Of a stretch of DNA of 64,000 bases, positions 54,361-62,281 are shown in pieces. Source of the DNA: Streptococcus xiaochunlingii (lineage in GTDB: Bacteria > Bacillota > Bacilli > Lactobacillales > Streptococcaceae); NCBI RefSeq assembly GCF_006385805.1, contig NZ_VFSG01000001.1, positions 868,001-932,000 on the forward strand, written 5' to 3'. Numbering within the stretch: the first letter of the stretch is position 1; each line of letters starts with the position of its first letter. The notes under the pieces are model-generated. The model was given only the letters and a program-made list of their open reading frames with translations. It was not told the DNA's origin and did no database searches. The translations under genes and the position numbers were made by a program.

Positions 54361-54390
54361 TGCCTGTCACCAATTCAGTTAAGGCAGGCA
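54361..54390 (-). other. Middle hairpin of the exporter leader
   Basis: TGCCTG and CAGGCA pair over about 18 nt between the two leader terminators. No T tract follows, so it is a structural element rather than a terminator. Confidence 0.5.
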
Positions 54391-54400
54391 AAAATGCATA

Positions 54401-54435
54401 CAAAAAACCCAAGACAGACTCCTCCATCTTGGGTT
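54401..54435 (-). terminator. Leader terminator T1 after the leader peptide
   Basis: AACCCAAGA and TCTTGGGTT form a 9-bp stem followed by TTTTTTG on the minus strand. Its 5' arm starts 12 nt after the leader-peptide stop codon, so a ribosome paused at the end of the peptide would cover or melt it. The arms can also pair with the matching arms of T2. Confidence 0.8.
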
Positions 54436-54446
54436 TCATTCAATTT

Positions 54447-54518
54447 TTACATAGAACTCAACTGAGATTGGAGAAGCTGTGTATTCAATTGTGTCATCAA
54501 AACATCTACTTTGTTCAT
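54447..54518 (-). CDS. Short leader peptide of the ABC exporter operon
   Basis: A 23-codon ORF, MNKVDVLMTQLN then TQLLQSQLSSM, with AAAGGAG about 9 nt before its ATG and a consensus promoter 30 nt further up. Leu, Gln and Ser are frequent. It lies between the promoter and terminator T1. B. subtilis bmrCD has a comparable leader ORF (bmrB) whose slowed translation under ribosome-targeting drugs permits read-through. The same role is inferred here from layout, not from sequence similarity. Confidence 0.72.
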   Translation of the reverse strand: MNKVDVLMTQLNTQLLQSQLSSM

Positions 54519-54549
54519 GATGGTTTTCTCCTTTCTCTTTGTTGTTCTA

Positions 54550-54578
54550 ACTTTACCACGGATTTCTGTGCTTGTCAA
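54550..54578 (-). promoter_or_regulatory. Promoter of the exporter leader
   Basis: TTGACA (54573-54578), exactly 17 nt, TAAAGT (54550-54555) on the minus strand. Transcription would begin just before the leader-peptide ribosome site. Confidence 0.72.
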
Positions 54579-54641
54579 CGTTTTTTTGAAAATTGTTGAA
54601 AAAAGATCCATAAATAGGCACTAAATTAGAAATTAAAGCAC

Positions 54642-54672
54642 AAAAAAGAAGCCTAGATCCTCTCTAAGCTTC
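54642..54672 (-). terminator. Terminator of tRNA-Thr
   Basis: GAAGC-TTAGA and TCTAGGCTTC pair, followed by TTTTTTG on the minus strand, downstream of the tRNA. Confidence 0.75.
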
Positions 54673-54684
54673 TCTCTTCTTCTA

Positions 54685-54757
54685 TGCTAGTTGCCGGGAT
54701 TGAACCGGCGACCTCATCCTTACCATGGATGCGCTCTACCGACTGAGCTAAACCAGC
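54685..54757 (-). tRNA. tRNA-Thr (anticodon GGT)
   Basis: A 73-nt cloverleaf on the minus strand. The acceptor GCTGGTT pairs with AACTAGC, with discriminator A. D arm has TAGCTCAGTCGGTAGAGC, the anticodon stem CATCC/GGATG holds loop ATGGTAA (GGT, reading ACC/ACT), and the T arm is GCCGG-TTCAATC-CCGGC. CCA is not encoded. The candidate T-box specifier ACU upstream of the thrS operon would be compatible with a GGU anticodon by wobble. Confidence 0.96.
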
Positions 54758-54768
54758 AGTACCTATCT

Positions 54769-54798
54769 ACTATATCATGGAGATAGGCCTTTTGTCAA
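54769..54798 (-). promoter_or_regulatory. Promoter of tRNA-Thr
   Basis: TTGACA (54793-54798), 18 nt, TATAGT (54769-54774) on the minus strand, about 12 nt upstream of the mature 5' end. Confidence 0.7.
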
Positions 54799-54807
54799 TA
54801 TCCTGAC

Positions 54808-55377
54808 TCATTTTTCTGCCAAATATTCTTCCTTTGTGAGGACATAATGAACTCTCGTCACCATTCTCCCTTCTTCATGCAGGTCTAGCATCGCGTAGGG
54901 CTCTTCATGAGAATATTTCATCCCTGATTTGGCCATCACCCGTCCAGAAGCCGGGTTGTCCTGATCATGAACAGCAATGAGCTTGTTCATCCCTAACTGT
55001 TCAAAAGCCAGGGCAATGACTGCCTTGGTAGCTTCTGTCGCAAGACCTTGGTTCCAATAATCTTTATTCAGAACATAGCCGATACTCCCCTTTTTCAGAG
55101 AAAGATCCAAATCCAGTAAATCAATAGTCCCGATAAATTTTCCATTTTCTTTGAGTTCGATCCCCCATCTGCCAAGTGGGCTCGCTAGGTAAAAGAGGGC
55201 AATATTATTACGCGTCTCTTCTAGACTTTGATTGGTTGGAAAAGTGTAGCGCGTAACTGTTTCATTAGAAGCGTACTCAAACATAGACGGTGCATCTTCT
55301 AGAGTGACCGGACGCAAGTGCAAGCGCTCAGTCTCTATTTCTCGATAAGCCGCTAACTTCACATATAAATTTTCCAT
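54808..55377 (-). CDS. GNAT-family N-acetyltransferase (RimJ/RimL-like)
   Basis: A 189-residue acetyltransferase. ETERLHLRPVTLEDAPSMFE begins the fold, IGYVLNKDYWNQGLATEATKA carries the acetyl-CoA P-loop (Q-x-x-G-x-A type), and HDQDNPASGRVMAKSGMKY is the C-terminal motif common to RimJ/L-type enzymes. Substrate unknown; it could be a ribosomal protein, another N-terminus or a small amine. Confidence 0.9.
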   Translation of the reverse strand: MENLYVKLAAYREIETERLHLRPVTLEDAPSMFEYASNETVTRYTFPTNQSLEETRNNIALFYLASPLGRWGIELKENGKFIGTIDLLDLDLSLKKGSIGYVLNKDYWNQGLATEATKAVIALAFEQLGMNKLIAVHDQDNPASGRVMAKSGMKYSHEEPYAMLDLHEEGRMVTRVHYVLTKEEYLAEK

Positions 55378-55442
55378 TTGACACTCCTTCTTTAGGGATT
55401 AGTTTAGCAAATAACATAAAGGAAGGCAAGCTCAAATTTTTC

Positions 55443-55471
55443 TTGCTTTTTAACCCATTTTTCTATACAAT
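55443..55471 (+). promoter_or_regulatory. ald promoter
   Basis: TTGCTT (55443-55448), 17 nt, TACAAT (55466-55471). The transcript would start about 20 nt before a large inverted repeat. Confidence 0.6.
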
Positions 55472-55499
55472 AAAATCAATCAAAACAATCAGATGAGGA

Positions 55500-55551
55500 G
55501 TGAAAAGGTCATTGAGTTAGGAGAGCAATCTCATGCCAATGACCTTTTCAC
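55500..55551 (+). promoter_or_regulatory. 15-bp inverted repeat in the ald 5' leader
   Basis: GTGAAAAGGTCATTG (55500-55514) and its exact complement CAATGACCTTTTCAC (55537-55551) are separated by 22 nt containing AGGAGAGCAATCTCAT. No T tract follows, so it is not an intrinsic terminator. It sits between promoter and ribosome site and may be a cis-acting RNA or operator. Confidence 0.6.
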
Positions 55552-55579
55552 ACCTAAATCTAAGTAAGGAGAAATAATC

Positions 55580-56692
55580 ATGTTAATTGGTATTCCAAAA
55601 GAAATTAAAAATAATGAAAATCGGGTCGGCTTGACCCCTGCAGGTGTACAAAGCTTGGTGAAGAAAGGCCATCAAGTTTTGGTAGAAACAAATGCCGGAC
55701 TTGGTTCTGGCTTTGCCGATGAAGATTACGCCAAACAAGGAGCGACTATCGTTGCTACTGCGGCAGAGGCTTGGGCAGCTGAATTGGTAGTCAAGGTCAA
55801 AGAACCCCTCGCTGAAGAATACGGCTTCCTTCGTGAAGACCTCTTGCTCTTCACCTACTTGCACATGGCTGCTGCCCCTGAATTGGCTGATGCCATGGTG
55901 ACTGCCAAGACAACTGGGGTGGCTTACGAAACGGTTCGAGACCTTGAAGGACAATTGCCTCTTTTGGTACCAATGAGTGAGGTTGCTGGACGAATGGCCG
56001 TTCAAATCGGGGCTCACTTCCTCACCAAACAAGAAGGTGGATCTGGTGTCCTCCTAGGTGGGGTACCTGGTGTTCCTAAAGGGAAAGTTACCATCATCGG
56101 TGGTGGGGTCGTTGGAACCCACGCAGCTCGGATCGCTCTTGGACTCGGCGCCCAAGTTACCATCTTGGATATCAGCGCTAAACGCTTGTCTGTCCTAGAA
56201 GATGTCTTTGGTCACCAAATCCAAACCCTCATGTCCAATCCATTTAACATTGAAGCCAGTGTCCGTGATGCCGATGTTGTCATCGGAGCCGTCCTAATCC
56301 CTGGAGCTAAAGCTCCTAAATTAGTGACAGACGATATGGTCAAACAAATGCGTCCAGGTTCTGTCATCGTGGACGTAGCCGTCGACCAAGGTGGTGTTAT
56401 TGAAACTGCAGACCGTGTGACAACACATACGGAGCCTGTTTACGAAAAACATGGTGTGCTCCACTATGCCGTTGCCAATATCCCAGGCGCTGTCGCTCGT
56501 ACTTCTACCATTGCCCTCACCAATGTAACCCTTCCTTATGTCGAAGCTTTGGCTGACAAAGGTTTCCATAAGGCCATCGCCCTTGATGAAGGATTGCGCC
56601 AAGGTGTTACTACTTACCAAGGCCATATCACAAGCCAACCAGTTGCAGAAGGGCTAGAACGCAACTTCACACCAATTGATGAATTGGTTTAA
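55580..56692 (+). CDS. ald: Alanine dehydrogenase
   Basis: A 370-residue NAD-dependent enzyme interconverting alanine with pyruvate and ammonia. N-terminal [19 protein letters not shown] carries the substrate Arg and Lys region; [10 protein letters not shown] holds another active-site Lys; the Rossmann motif is [24 protein letters not shown] precedes the ATG. The upstream leader holds a perfect 15-bp inverted repeat. No frameshift is seen. Confidence 0.96.
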   Translation: MLIGIPKEIKNNENRVGLTPAGVQSLVKKGHQVLVETNAGLGSGFADEDYAKQGATIVATAAEAWAAELVVKVKEPLAEEYGFLREDLLLFTYLHMAAAPELADAMVTAKTTGVAYETVRDLEGQLPLLVPMSEVAGRMAVQIGAHFLTKQEGGSGVLLGGVPGVPKGKVTIIGGGVVGTHAARIALGLGAQVTILDISAKRLSVLEDVFGHQIQTLMSNPFNIEASVRDADVVIGAVLIPGAKAPKLVTDDMVKQMRPGSVIVDVAVDQGGVIETADRVTTHTEPVYEKHGVLHYAVANIPGAVARTSTIALTNVTLPYVEALADKGFHKAIALDEGLRQGVTTYQGHITSQPVAEGLERNFTPIDELV

Positions 56693-56708
56693 TTTCTAAT
56701 ATTTAAAA

Positions 56709-56742
56709 GGCAAAGATCATAAAATCTTTGCCTCTTCTTTTA
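56709..56742 (+). terminator. ald terminator
   Basis: GGCAAAGAT and ATCTTTGCC stem with a T-rich tail; the convergent phoH gene probably shares it. Confidence 0.75.
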
Positions 56743-57738
56743 TTCTGCTTCTTCTTCCACATCCAGTTTTTCTTTGAGGACTGGATTCGGAATGGGCTCG
56801 TAGGCCCGGATAATCTCTGCTACTACTGGATGACGAACAACATCCTTGGCAGAGAAATGCACAAAGTCAATCTGAGAAATATTTTTTAATTTCTCCTGAG
56901 CATCAATCAAACCGGATTTGACATTTCGAGGGAGGTCAATCTGGCTGGTATCTCCATTGACAATCATCTTGGAGTTAAAACCAAGACGGGTCAAAAACAT
57001 CTTCATCTGCATGATGGTGGTATTTTGCGCTTCATCGAGGATGACAAAGGCATCGTCCAAGGTCCGCCCCCGCATATAAGCCAAAGGCGCAATCTCGATA
57101 ATCTCCCGCTCCATCATCCGAGTAGTTTGGTCTTTCCCTAAAATCTGGTAGAGAGCATCATAGACCGGTCGTAGATAAGGGTCCACTTTTTCCTTGAGAT
57201 CTCCTGGAAGGAAACCAAGGCTCTCTCCTGCTTCTACAGCTGGACGGGTCAAAATGATCCTCTTAACTTGACCACGCTTGAGGGCGGTGACGGCCAAGGT
57301 CACCGCTAAGAAGGTTTTCCCTGTCCCGGCTGGTCCAATCCCGAAGGTCACATCATGGTGCTTGACACTATCGACATAAATCTTTTGCCCCAGCGTTTTG
57401 ACCCGAATGGGCTTGCCGTAGCTATCCTTGATGATTTCTTCTTCATACAAGGCGACGAACTTATCCAACTCATCATTACGAACCATTTGAATAGCTGTTA
57501 CGACATCCGGCGTCCCGATGATCATACCACGATTCACCAAGATCAGCAAAGCCTCAATGACTTGTCTAGCTTTCTCACAATCTTCTTCTTGCCCAATGAC
57601 CTGGACAATTTCTGTTCGTGCATGGATGATCACATCCAACTCTTGCTCCATCAAACGCAAATGACGCTCATTGGATCCAAACAGATGGAAGAGATCATCT
57701 GGATGACTTAATTGAATATCAATTGAATGTTCTTTCAA
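56740..57738 (-). CDS. phoH: PhoH family ATPase
   Basis: A 332-residue PhoH-like protein with an N-terminal KH-like region and P-loop ATPase: Walker A GPAGTGKTFLA, Walker B FVILDEAQNTT and GDTSQIDLP. Family members bind RNA and are linked to phosphate stress or RNA metabolism. I choose the TTG at 57738 (KEHSIDIQLSHPDDL follows), since GAGG is 8 nt upstream and relatives begin at the same residue. The longer in-frame start at 57816 reads through a TATAAT at 57773-57778. Confidence 0.93.
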   Translation of the reverse strand: MKEHSIDIQLSHPDDLFHLFGSNERHLRLMEQELDVIIHARTEIVQVIGQEEDCEKARQVIEALLILVNRGMIIGTPDVVTAIQMVRNDELDKFVALYEEEIIKDSYGKPIRVKTLGQKIYVDSVKHHDVTFGIGPAGTGKTFLAVTLAVTALKRGQVKRIILTRPAVEAGESLGFLPGDLKEKVDPYLRPVYDALYQILGKDQTTRMMEREIIEIAPLAYMRGRTLDDAFVILDEAQNTTIMQMKMFLTRLGFNSKMIVNGDTSQIDLPRNVKSGLIDAQEKLKNISQIDFVHFSAKDVVRHPVVAEIIRAYEPIPNPVLKEKLDVEEEAE

Positions 57739-57828
57739 ATAAAGAACCTCTCTATTTCTGTAAGTTTTCTCTATTATAACAAAGTGACCGAGAATTGACC
57801 ATCCCCGGCTCACCACTATCTCCTGTTA

Positions 57829-58044
57829 CTAATGACCTAAGTATTCTTCCCAGATCGCATCAAATTCTCCTAGATTAAAGGAGAAACTAGCATGTTCTTC
57901 CAGAAAGCGGCTGACCTCATCAAAATCATCTGTATGTTTTGGAAAGGCAGACTCATGAAAAGCTAGATCAGCTAGCAAGGCTTTCGGAGCATTGCTTTTG
58001 GGATTGCGCTCTGTCATCAGCCAAGTGTAAAATGATTTTCGCAT
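57829..58044 (-). CDS. YozE family protein (UPF0346)
   Basis: A 71-residue SAM-like helical protein: [20 protein letters not shown], then [19 protein letters not shown]. The family is found across Firmicutes and has no firm function. It lies 11 nt downstream of cvfB. Confidence 0.92.
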   Translation of the reverse strand: MRKSFYTWLMTERNPKSNAPKALLADLAFHESAFPKHTDDFDEVSRFLEEHASFSFNLGEFDAIWEEYLGH

Positions 58045-58054
58045 AAGGCTCCTC

Positions 58055-58909
58055 TTAGATTAGTTCCGTTCCAAACTGGTCTTGCTTGATTTTTTTCGCT
58101 TTCATCAAGCCACCCAGAGCCTTTTTGAACTGCCCCTTGGAAATTCCAAAGGTTGCCTTAATCTCTTCTGGGGAGGACTTGTCATTCAAGGTCATAAAGC
58201 CACCATTCCCCTCCAAGTAGGCCAAAATCATCTGCGCATCGTTTTCAAGCATTTCAAACGAGCGTGGTTTCAAGGACAAATTCAAGGTCCGATCCACCTC
58301 TCGGAAACCGATGACCCGAGCATCTAAGACTTGTCCCAAACGGGGTTCGGCATAGCGCTCACTTGGATGGATAAAGCCCAGCATATTGTTTTCAGGCAGG
58401 TAAACAAAGGTCCCTGAAAGTTTTAAGCGATAGACGATGGCCGGCCAGTTCTGGTTTTGCATATTGTTGTAGGCTGGACGAGCAATTCGTTGGAAGTCTT
58501 CTTGGTAGGCCAAGACACCCCAGATCCGATCTTTTTTATCAACTTCTAGGCTAACAAAGAGTTTATCGCCTTTTTTCGGCCACAGATCCTTGATTTCTGG
58601 CAAAATATCCAGAGAGACGACAATCTCCTTATCGGGTAGACCCGTATCGACAAATACACCCAGGTCCTTGCGAACTTCAGTCACTGTCCCCCAGCCAAAT
58701 TGGTCCTGACGGGCTGTGACTTCTAGGGTGGTCAGACGCAAACGTTGCTTCATATCCGTATAGGCAAAGCCCTTGACGGATTCTCCAAGTGCATGCTCTC
58801 CTTCAGACTTGTCCAAGGCATAAGTCTGCCCATCCTTCTGGACAAAGTAAAAGCGATCATTCTCATCCGTTACAAGGCCCACGATATCATGTGCGAGGTT
58901 GGTATTCAT
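58055..58909 (-). CDS. cvfB: CvfB-like S1 RNA-binding protein
   Basis: A 284-residue protein with tandem S1-type OB folds ([50 protein letters not shown]) and a C-terminal winged helix ([20 protein letters not shown]). Staphylococcal CvfB binds RNA and affects virulence gene expression. The genomic setting next to frr is shared with other streptococci. Confidence 0.92.
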   Translation of the reverse strand: MNTNLAHDIVGLVTDENDRFYFVQKDGQTYALDKSEGEHALGESVKGFAYTDMKQRLRLTTLEVTARQDQFGWGTVTEVRKDLGVFVDTGLPDKEIVVSLDILPEIKDLWPKKGDKLFVSLEVDKKDRIWGVLAYQEDFQRIARPAYNNMQNQNWPAIVYRLKLSGTFVYLPENNMLGFIHPSERYAEPRLGQVLDARVIGFREVDRTLNLSLKPRSFEMLENDAQMILAYLEGNGGFMTLNDKSSPEEIKATFGISKGQFKKALGGLMKAKKIKQDQFGTELI

Positions 58910-59015
58910 TTTTTCCTTCTTTCTGGCTAAAGCTCATCAATAGCCCCTTAATGGAAATAAAACTCAGCCAGCAGTGCCAACTGAGTTCATTTCCTCTGTA
59001 AACTGCTGGAAATGA

Positions 59016-59573
59016 TTAAACTTCAAGCAATTCTTTTTCTTTGTGTGCTGTCATTTCATCAACATGTTTCACAGCATCATCGGTTACTTTTTGGATCTCT
59101 TTCTCAAGATTCTTCAATTCATCTTCAGTGATTTCTTTAGCTTTTTCTTGCTTCTTCGCTTCATCCATCGCATCACGACGAATGTTACGGATCGCTACTT
59201 TAGCATTTTCACCGACTTTTTTCACTTCTTTGGCCAAGTCACGACGAGTTTCTTCTGTCAAAGCTGGGATGACCAAACGGATAACCGAACCATCGTTGGC
59301 TGGAGTAATGCCAAGATCAGAAGCATTCAAAGCGTGCTCGATATCTTTCAATGAAGACTTGTCAAAAGGTGTGATCAACATCACACGAGCTTCTGGAATG
59401 GTAATCGATGCGATTTGATTCAATGGAGTATCAACTCCGTAATATTGAACATAAATACGATCCAAGAGACTTGCATTTGCACGGCCTGCACGGATACTTC
59501 CAAATTCACGTCCCAAACTTTGGTGAGACTGAGTCATTCTTTCTTTAGCTTTTTCTACGATTGGATTTGCCAT
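59016..59573 (-). CDS. frr: Ribosome recycling factor
   Basis: A 185-residue RRF with the long three-helix bundle and the head domain: [34 protein letters not shown] and [20 protein letters not shown]. It splits post-termination ribosomes with EF-G. It follows pyrH after 18 nt, an operon seen widely in Firmicutes. Confidence 0.98.
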   Translation of the reverse strand: MANPIVEKAKERMTQSHQSLGREFGSIRAGRANASLLDRIYVQYYGVDTPLNQIASITIPEARVMLITPFDKSSLKDIEHALNASDLGITPANDGSVIRLVIPALTEETRRDLAKEVKKVGENAKVAIRNIRRDAMDEAKKQEKAKEITEDELKNLEKEIQKVTDDAVKHVDEMTAHKEKELLEV

Positions 59574-59591
59574 TTTATTCCTCTAACTTCC

Positions 59592-60323
59592 TTATTTTTC
59601 TACATTATTAGAAACAGTAGTACCGATATTTTCTCCAAAGACAACGCGTTTGATGTTCCCTGGCTCATTCATGTTGAAAACGACTAAGTCAATATCATTG
59701 TCCATTGAGATGGTCGATGCTGTCGAATCCATGATACGAAGGCCTTTATTGATGACATCACGGTGAGTTAATTCTTCAAACTTCACAGCTGTCTTGTCTT
59801 TCTTTGGATCAGCATTATAAACGCCGTCAACACCATTCTTAGCCATCAAGATTGCGTCTGCTTCAATTTCAGCGGCACGAAGAGCAGCCGTTGTATCCGT
59901 TGAGAAGTATGGAGAACCAATGCCTGCACCAAAGATAACAATACGCTCTTTTTCCAAGTGACGAAGGGCACGGCCGCGGATATAAGGCTCAGCGACTTGT
60001 TGCATGGCAATCGCTGTTTGGACACGCGTATCTACTCCAACCTGTTGAAGAGAATCCGCCATCACCAAGGCATTCATAACTGTTCCAAGCATTCCAGTGT
60101 AATCTGCTTGAACGCGATCCATACCTGCTTCCGCCGCAGGTTCTCCACGCCAGAGATTTCCTCCACCGATAACGAGAGCAATTTCAATTCCAAGGTCATG
60201 AACTTCTTTGATTTCAAGGGCCATCTTTTGAACCGTTTTGATATCAATTCCGACACCACGCTCACCAGCTAATGCTTCACCTGATAACTTAATTAAAATA
60301 CGTTTATACTTAGGTTCTACCAT
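59592..60323 (-). CDS. pyrH: UMP kinase
   Basis: A 243-residue amino-acid-kinase-fold enzyme making UDP. Motifs: [27 protein letters not shown]-type [10 protein letters not shown], and [19 protein letters not shown]. The hexameric family is allosterically regulated by GTP and UTP. Upstream region 60324-60470 is A+T-rich with a TAAAAT candidate -10 but no firm promoter. Confidence 0.98.
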   Translation of the reverse strand: MVEPKYKRILIKLSGEALAGERGVGIDIKTVQKMALEIKEVHDLGIEIALVIGGGNLWRGEPAAEAGMDRVQADYTGMLGTVMNALVMADSLQQVGVDTRVQTAIAMQQVAEPYIRGRALRHLEKERIVIFGAGIGSPYFSTDTTAALRAAEIEADAILMAKNGVDGVYNADPKKDKTAVKFEELTHRDVINKGLRIMDSTASTISMDNDIDLVVFNMNEPGNIKRVVFGENIGTTVSNNVEK

Positions 60324-60469
60324 TTTGTCACTCCTTCTTTAATCTGTATTATTTTACCACAAAAAGCGTTTTTTATATAGTGATATTTATCAAAAATATT
60401 TTAAACCTTCCAACTTCAATTCCCTGCCAGAAGTTAGATATATTTTTAGAATTAAGTGAAAGAATAGTC

Positions 60470-60495
60470 AAAAAAGCTACCCGAAGGTAGCTTTG
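60470..60495 (-). terminator. Terminator of rplK-rplA
   Basis: AAAGCTACC-TTCG-GGTAGCTTT with a TTTTTT tail on the minus strand, after rplA. Confidence 0.85.
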
Positions 60496-60503
60496 ATTTC
60501 TAA

Positions 60504-61193
60504 TTAAAGTGAGTTAACATCCACTTTGATACCAGGACCTTGAGTTGTAGTCAAAGTCAAGCTAGTTACATAAGTACCTTTAGCTGTAGCTGGTTTTGCT
60601 TTTTGGATAACATCGTTGAAAGCTTTGAAGTTTTCAACCAATTTGTCAGCGTCAAATGACACTTTACCGATGATCGCTTGTACGATACCTGCACGGTCAG
60701 CACGGTAAGTGATTTTACCACCTTTAGACTCTTCAACTGCTTTAGCAACATCCATTGTTACAGTACCAGTTTTAGGGTTTGGCATCAAGTTACGTGGTCC
60801 AAGGACACGTCCAAGACGTCCAACAAGAGCCATCATGTCAGGTGTAGCGATAACAACGTCGAAGTCCAACCAACCATCGTTGATTTTCGCAACAAGGTCA
60901 TCTTCACCTACGAAGTCTGCACCAGCAGCTTTTGCTTCTTCAGCTTTTGCACCACGTGCAAATACAAGAACGCGAGCAGTTTTACCAGTTCCGTTTGGCA
61001 ATACCATTGCACCACGGATTTGTTGGTCAGCTTTTTTCACGTCGATGTTCAAGTTGTAAGCAACTTCTACAGTTGCGTCAAATTTTGCAAAGTTAGTTTC
61101 TTTTGCAAGAGCTACAGCTTCTTCTACGCTGTATGCTTTTGTGCTGTCGATTTTTTCAAGTGCAGCACGAAGTTGTTTGCTTTTTTTAGCCAT
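60504..61193 (-). CDS. rplA: 50S ribosomal protein L1
   Basis: A 229-residue L1 with the two-domain pattern and signature [20 protein letters not shown] within the middle. It builds the L1 stalk that releases E-site tRNA and represses its own operon by binding mRNA. A short leader motif resembling the L1 rRNA site precedes its ribosome site. Confidence 0.98.
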   Translation of the reverse strand: MAKKSKQLRAALEKIDSTKAYSVEEAVALAKETNFAKFDATVEVAYNLNIDVKKADQQIRGAMVLPNGTGKTARVLVFARGAKAEEAKAAGADFVGEDDLVAKINDGWLDFDVVIATPDMMALVGRLGRVLGPRNLMPNPKTGTVTMDVAKAVEESKGGKITYRADRAGIVQAIIGKVSFDADKLVENFKAFNDVIQKAKPATAKGTYVTSLTLTTTQGPGIKVDVNSL

Positions 61194-61211
61194 TTTATCT
61201 TTCTCCTTGTA

Positions 61212-61241
61212 ATGTGGTCATATCGATTTTCATCTCCCACG
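61212..61241 (-). promoter_or_regulatory. Candidate L1-binding leader before rplA
   Basis: Minus-strand GTGGGAGATGAAAATCG is closed by CCAC 15 nt later, right before the AAGGAG of rplA. GUGGGAG plus GAUGAAA mimics the L1 site of 23S rRNA. The same pattern occurs before rplK. Binding is inferred. Confidence 0.5.
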
Positions 61242-61290
61242 TCACTCGTCTCATGATCAAGTGTATTGCGGGCAAATAGGATTGTTACAA

Positions 61291-61716
61291 TTAGTCAGTA
61301 ACAGTGAATCCCATAGAACGAGCAGTACCTTCGATCATACGCATTGCAGACTCAATGTTTGCAGCGTTCAAATCTGGCATCTTAGTTTCAGCAATTTCTT
61401 GTACTTGCGCACGAGTAACTGTTGCAACTTTCGTTTTGTTAGGTGTACCTGATCCTTTTTCAACACCTGCAGCTTTTTTCAAAAGAACAGCAGCTGGTGG
61501 TGTTTTTGTAACGAAATCAAATGATTTATCTTCATAAACAGTGATCACAACTGGGATAATCATTCCAGCTTGGTCAGCTGTACGAGCGTTAAACTCTTTA
61601 GTGAATCCCATGATGTTGATACCTGCTTGACCAAGTGCTGGTCCAACCGGTGGAGCTGGAGTAGCTTTACCAGCAGGGATTTGCAATTTTACAAGTTTTT
61701 CGACTTTTTTAGCCAT
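61291..61716 (-). CDS. rplK: 50S ribosomal protein L11
   Basis: A 141-residue L11. [20 protein letters not shown] is the N-terminal proline-rich part; the C-terminal rRNA-binding domain includes [14 protein letters not shown]. It forms part of the GTPase-associated centre that thiopeptides target. First gene of the L11-L1 operon. Confidence 0.98.
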   Translation of the reverse strand: MAKKVEKLVKLQIPAGKATPAPPVGPALGQAGINIMGFTKEFNARTADQAGMIIPVVITVYEDKSFDFVTKTPPAAVLLKKAAGVEKGSGTPNKTKVATVTRAQVQEIAETKMPDLNAANIESAMRMIEGTARSMGFTVTD

Positions 61717-61731
61717 TTCTTAAATCCTCCT

Positions 61732-61772
61732 TTGTGGTTTTGGCGGTAATTACAGATTTTTACCTCCCACAA
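61732..61772 (-). promoter_or_regulatory. Candidate L1-binding leader before rplK
   Basis: Minus-strand TTGTGGGAGGTAAAAATC and a closing CCACAA flank an inner GGTAA/TTACC stem, next to the AAGGAGG of rplK. It shares GTGGGAG-x-T-x-AAAAT with the site before rplA. L1 autoregulation is known for this operon in bacteria; this site is a prediction. Confidence 0.5.
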
Positions 61773-61795
61773 GTATGCTCTGCGCATACCTTTCT

Positions 61796-61823
61796 ATTAT
61801 ACACTATTTTCTTCCGAATGCAA
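61796..61823 (-). promoter_or_regulatory. rplK-rplA promoter
   Basis: TTGCAT (61818-61823), 16 nt, TATAAT (61796-61801) on the minus strand, followed by a small hairpin GTATGC/GCATAC in the leader. Confidence 0.65.
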
Positions 61824-61876
61824 GAAAAAATTTCATTTCCATCACACTTTTTTTACTTTTGTGATAAAATGGAGGT

Positions 61877-62221
61877 ATGTTAATAAAAGTTGCTTCCCTT
61901 GTATTTATTTTTTTGACCCTGATTCTCAGTGGGATTATTATTCGAGTCTTTAAACTGCATCGATATGGCTGGAATTTTGCCGATCTAGCTTTTCCTCTGT
62001 TCGCGCTTGAATACTATTTAATTTCAGATGCGGCTTACTATCATAATTTGTTGCCGCAATTATTATTGGCCTTGTCCCTCTTAGCTATCGGCTTGACTAT
62101 CTATTTCTTGAAAAAGAGACATAGCTTTTACTATCCGAAATTTTTTAAGTACTTTTGGCGCGCAGGTTTTCTCATTACCTTCTTCCTATACCTCATTATG
62201 ACGATTAGTCTCTTTATCTGA
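61877..62221 (+). CDS. DUF3397 family membrane protein
   Basis: A 114-residue protein with about four transmembrane helices: ASLVFIFLTLILSGIII, FPLFALEYYLISDAAYYHN, LLPQLLLALSLLAIGLTIYF and GFLITFFLYLIMTISLF. The family is found in Streptococcaceae and other Firmicutes with no known function. GGAGGT lies directly before the ATG with very short spacing. It diverges from rplK. Confidence 0.85.
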   Translation: MLIKVASLVFIFLTLILSGIIIRVFKLHRYGWNFADLAFPLFALEYYLISDAAYYHNLLPQLLLALSLLAIGLTIYFLKKRHSFYYPKFFKYFWRAGFLITFFLYLIMTISLFI

Positions 62222-62234
62222 TTTTAATAATAAA

Positions 62235-62281
62235 ATAACGGTATTAACTAGATCCAAGATGGTTTAGCTAATACCGTTTTT
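62235..62281. terminator. Bidirectional terminator
   Basis: AACGGTATTA and TAATACCGTT pair over a 24-nt loop that itself can fold, between convergent DUF3397 and P-type ATPase genes. Confidence 0.75.

Noticed and set aside
54333-54599. An 88-residue plus-strand ORF
   Set aside because: It runs antisense through two terminators and the leader peptide of the ABC exporter and has no family features.
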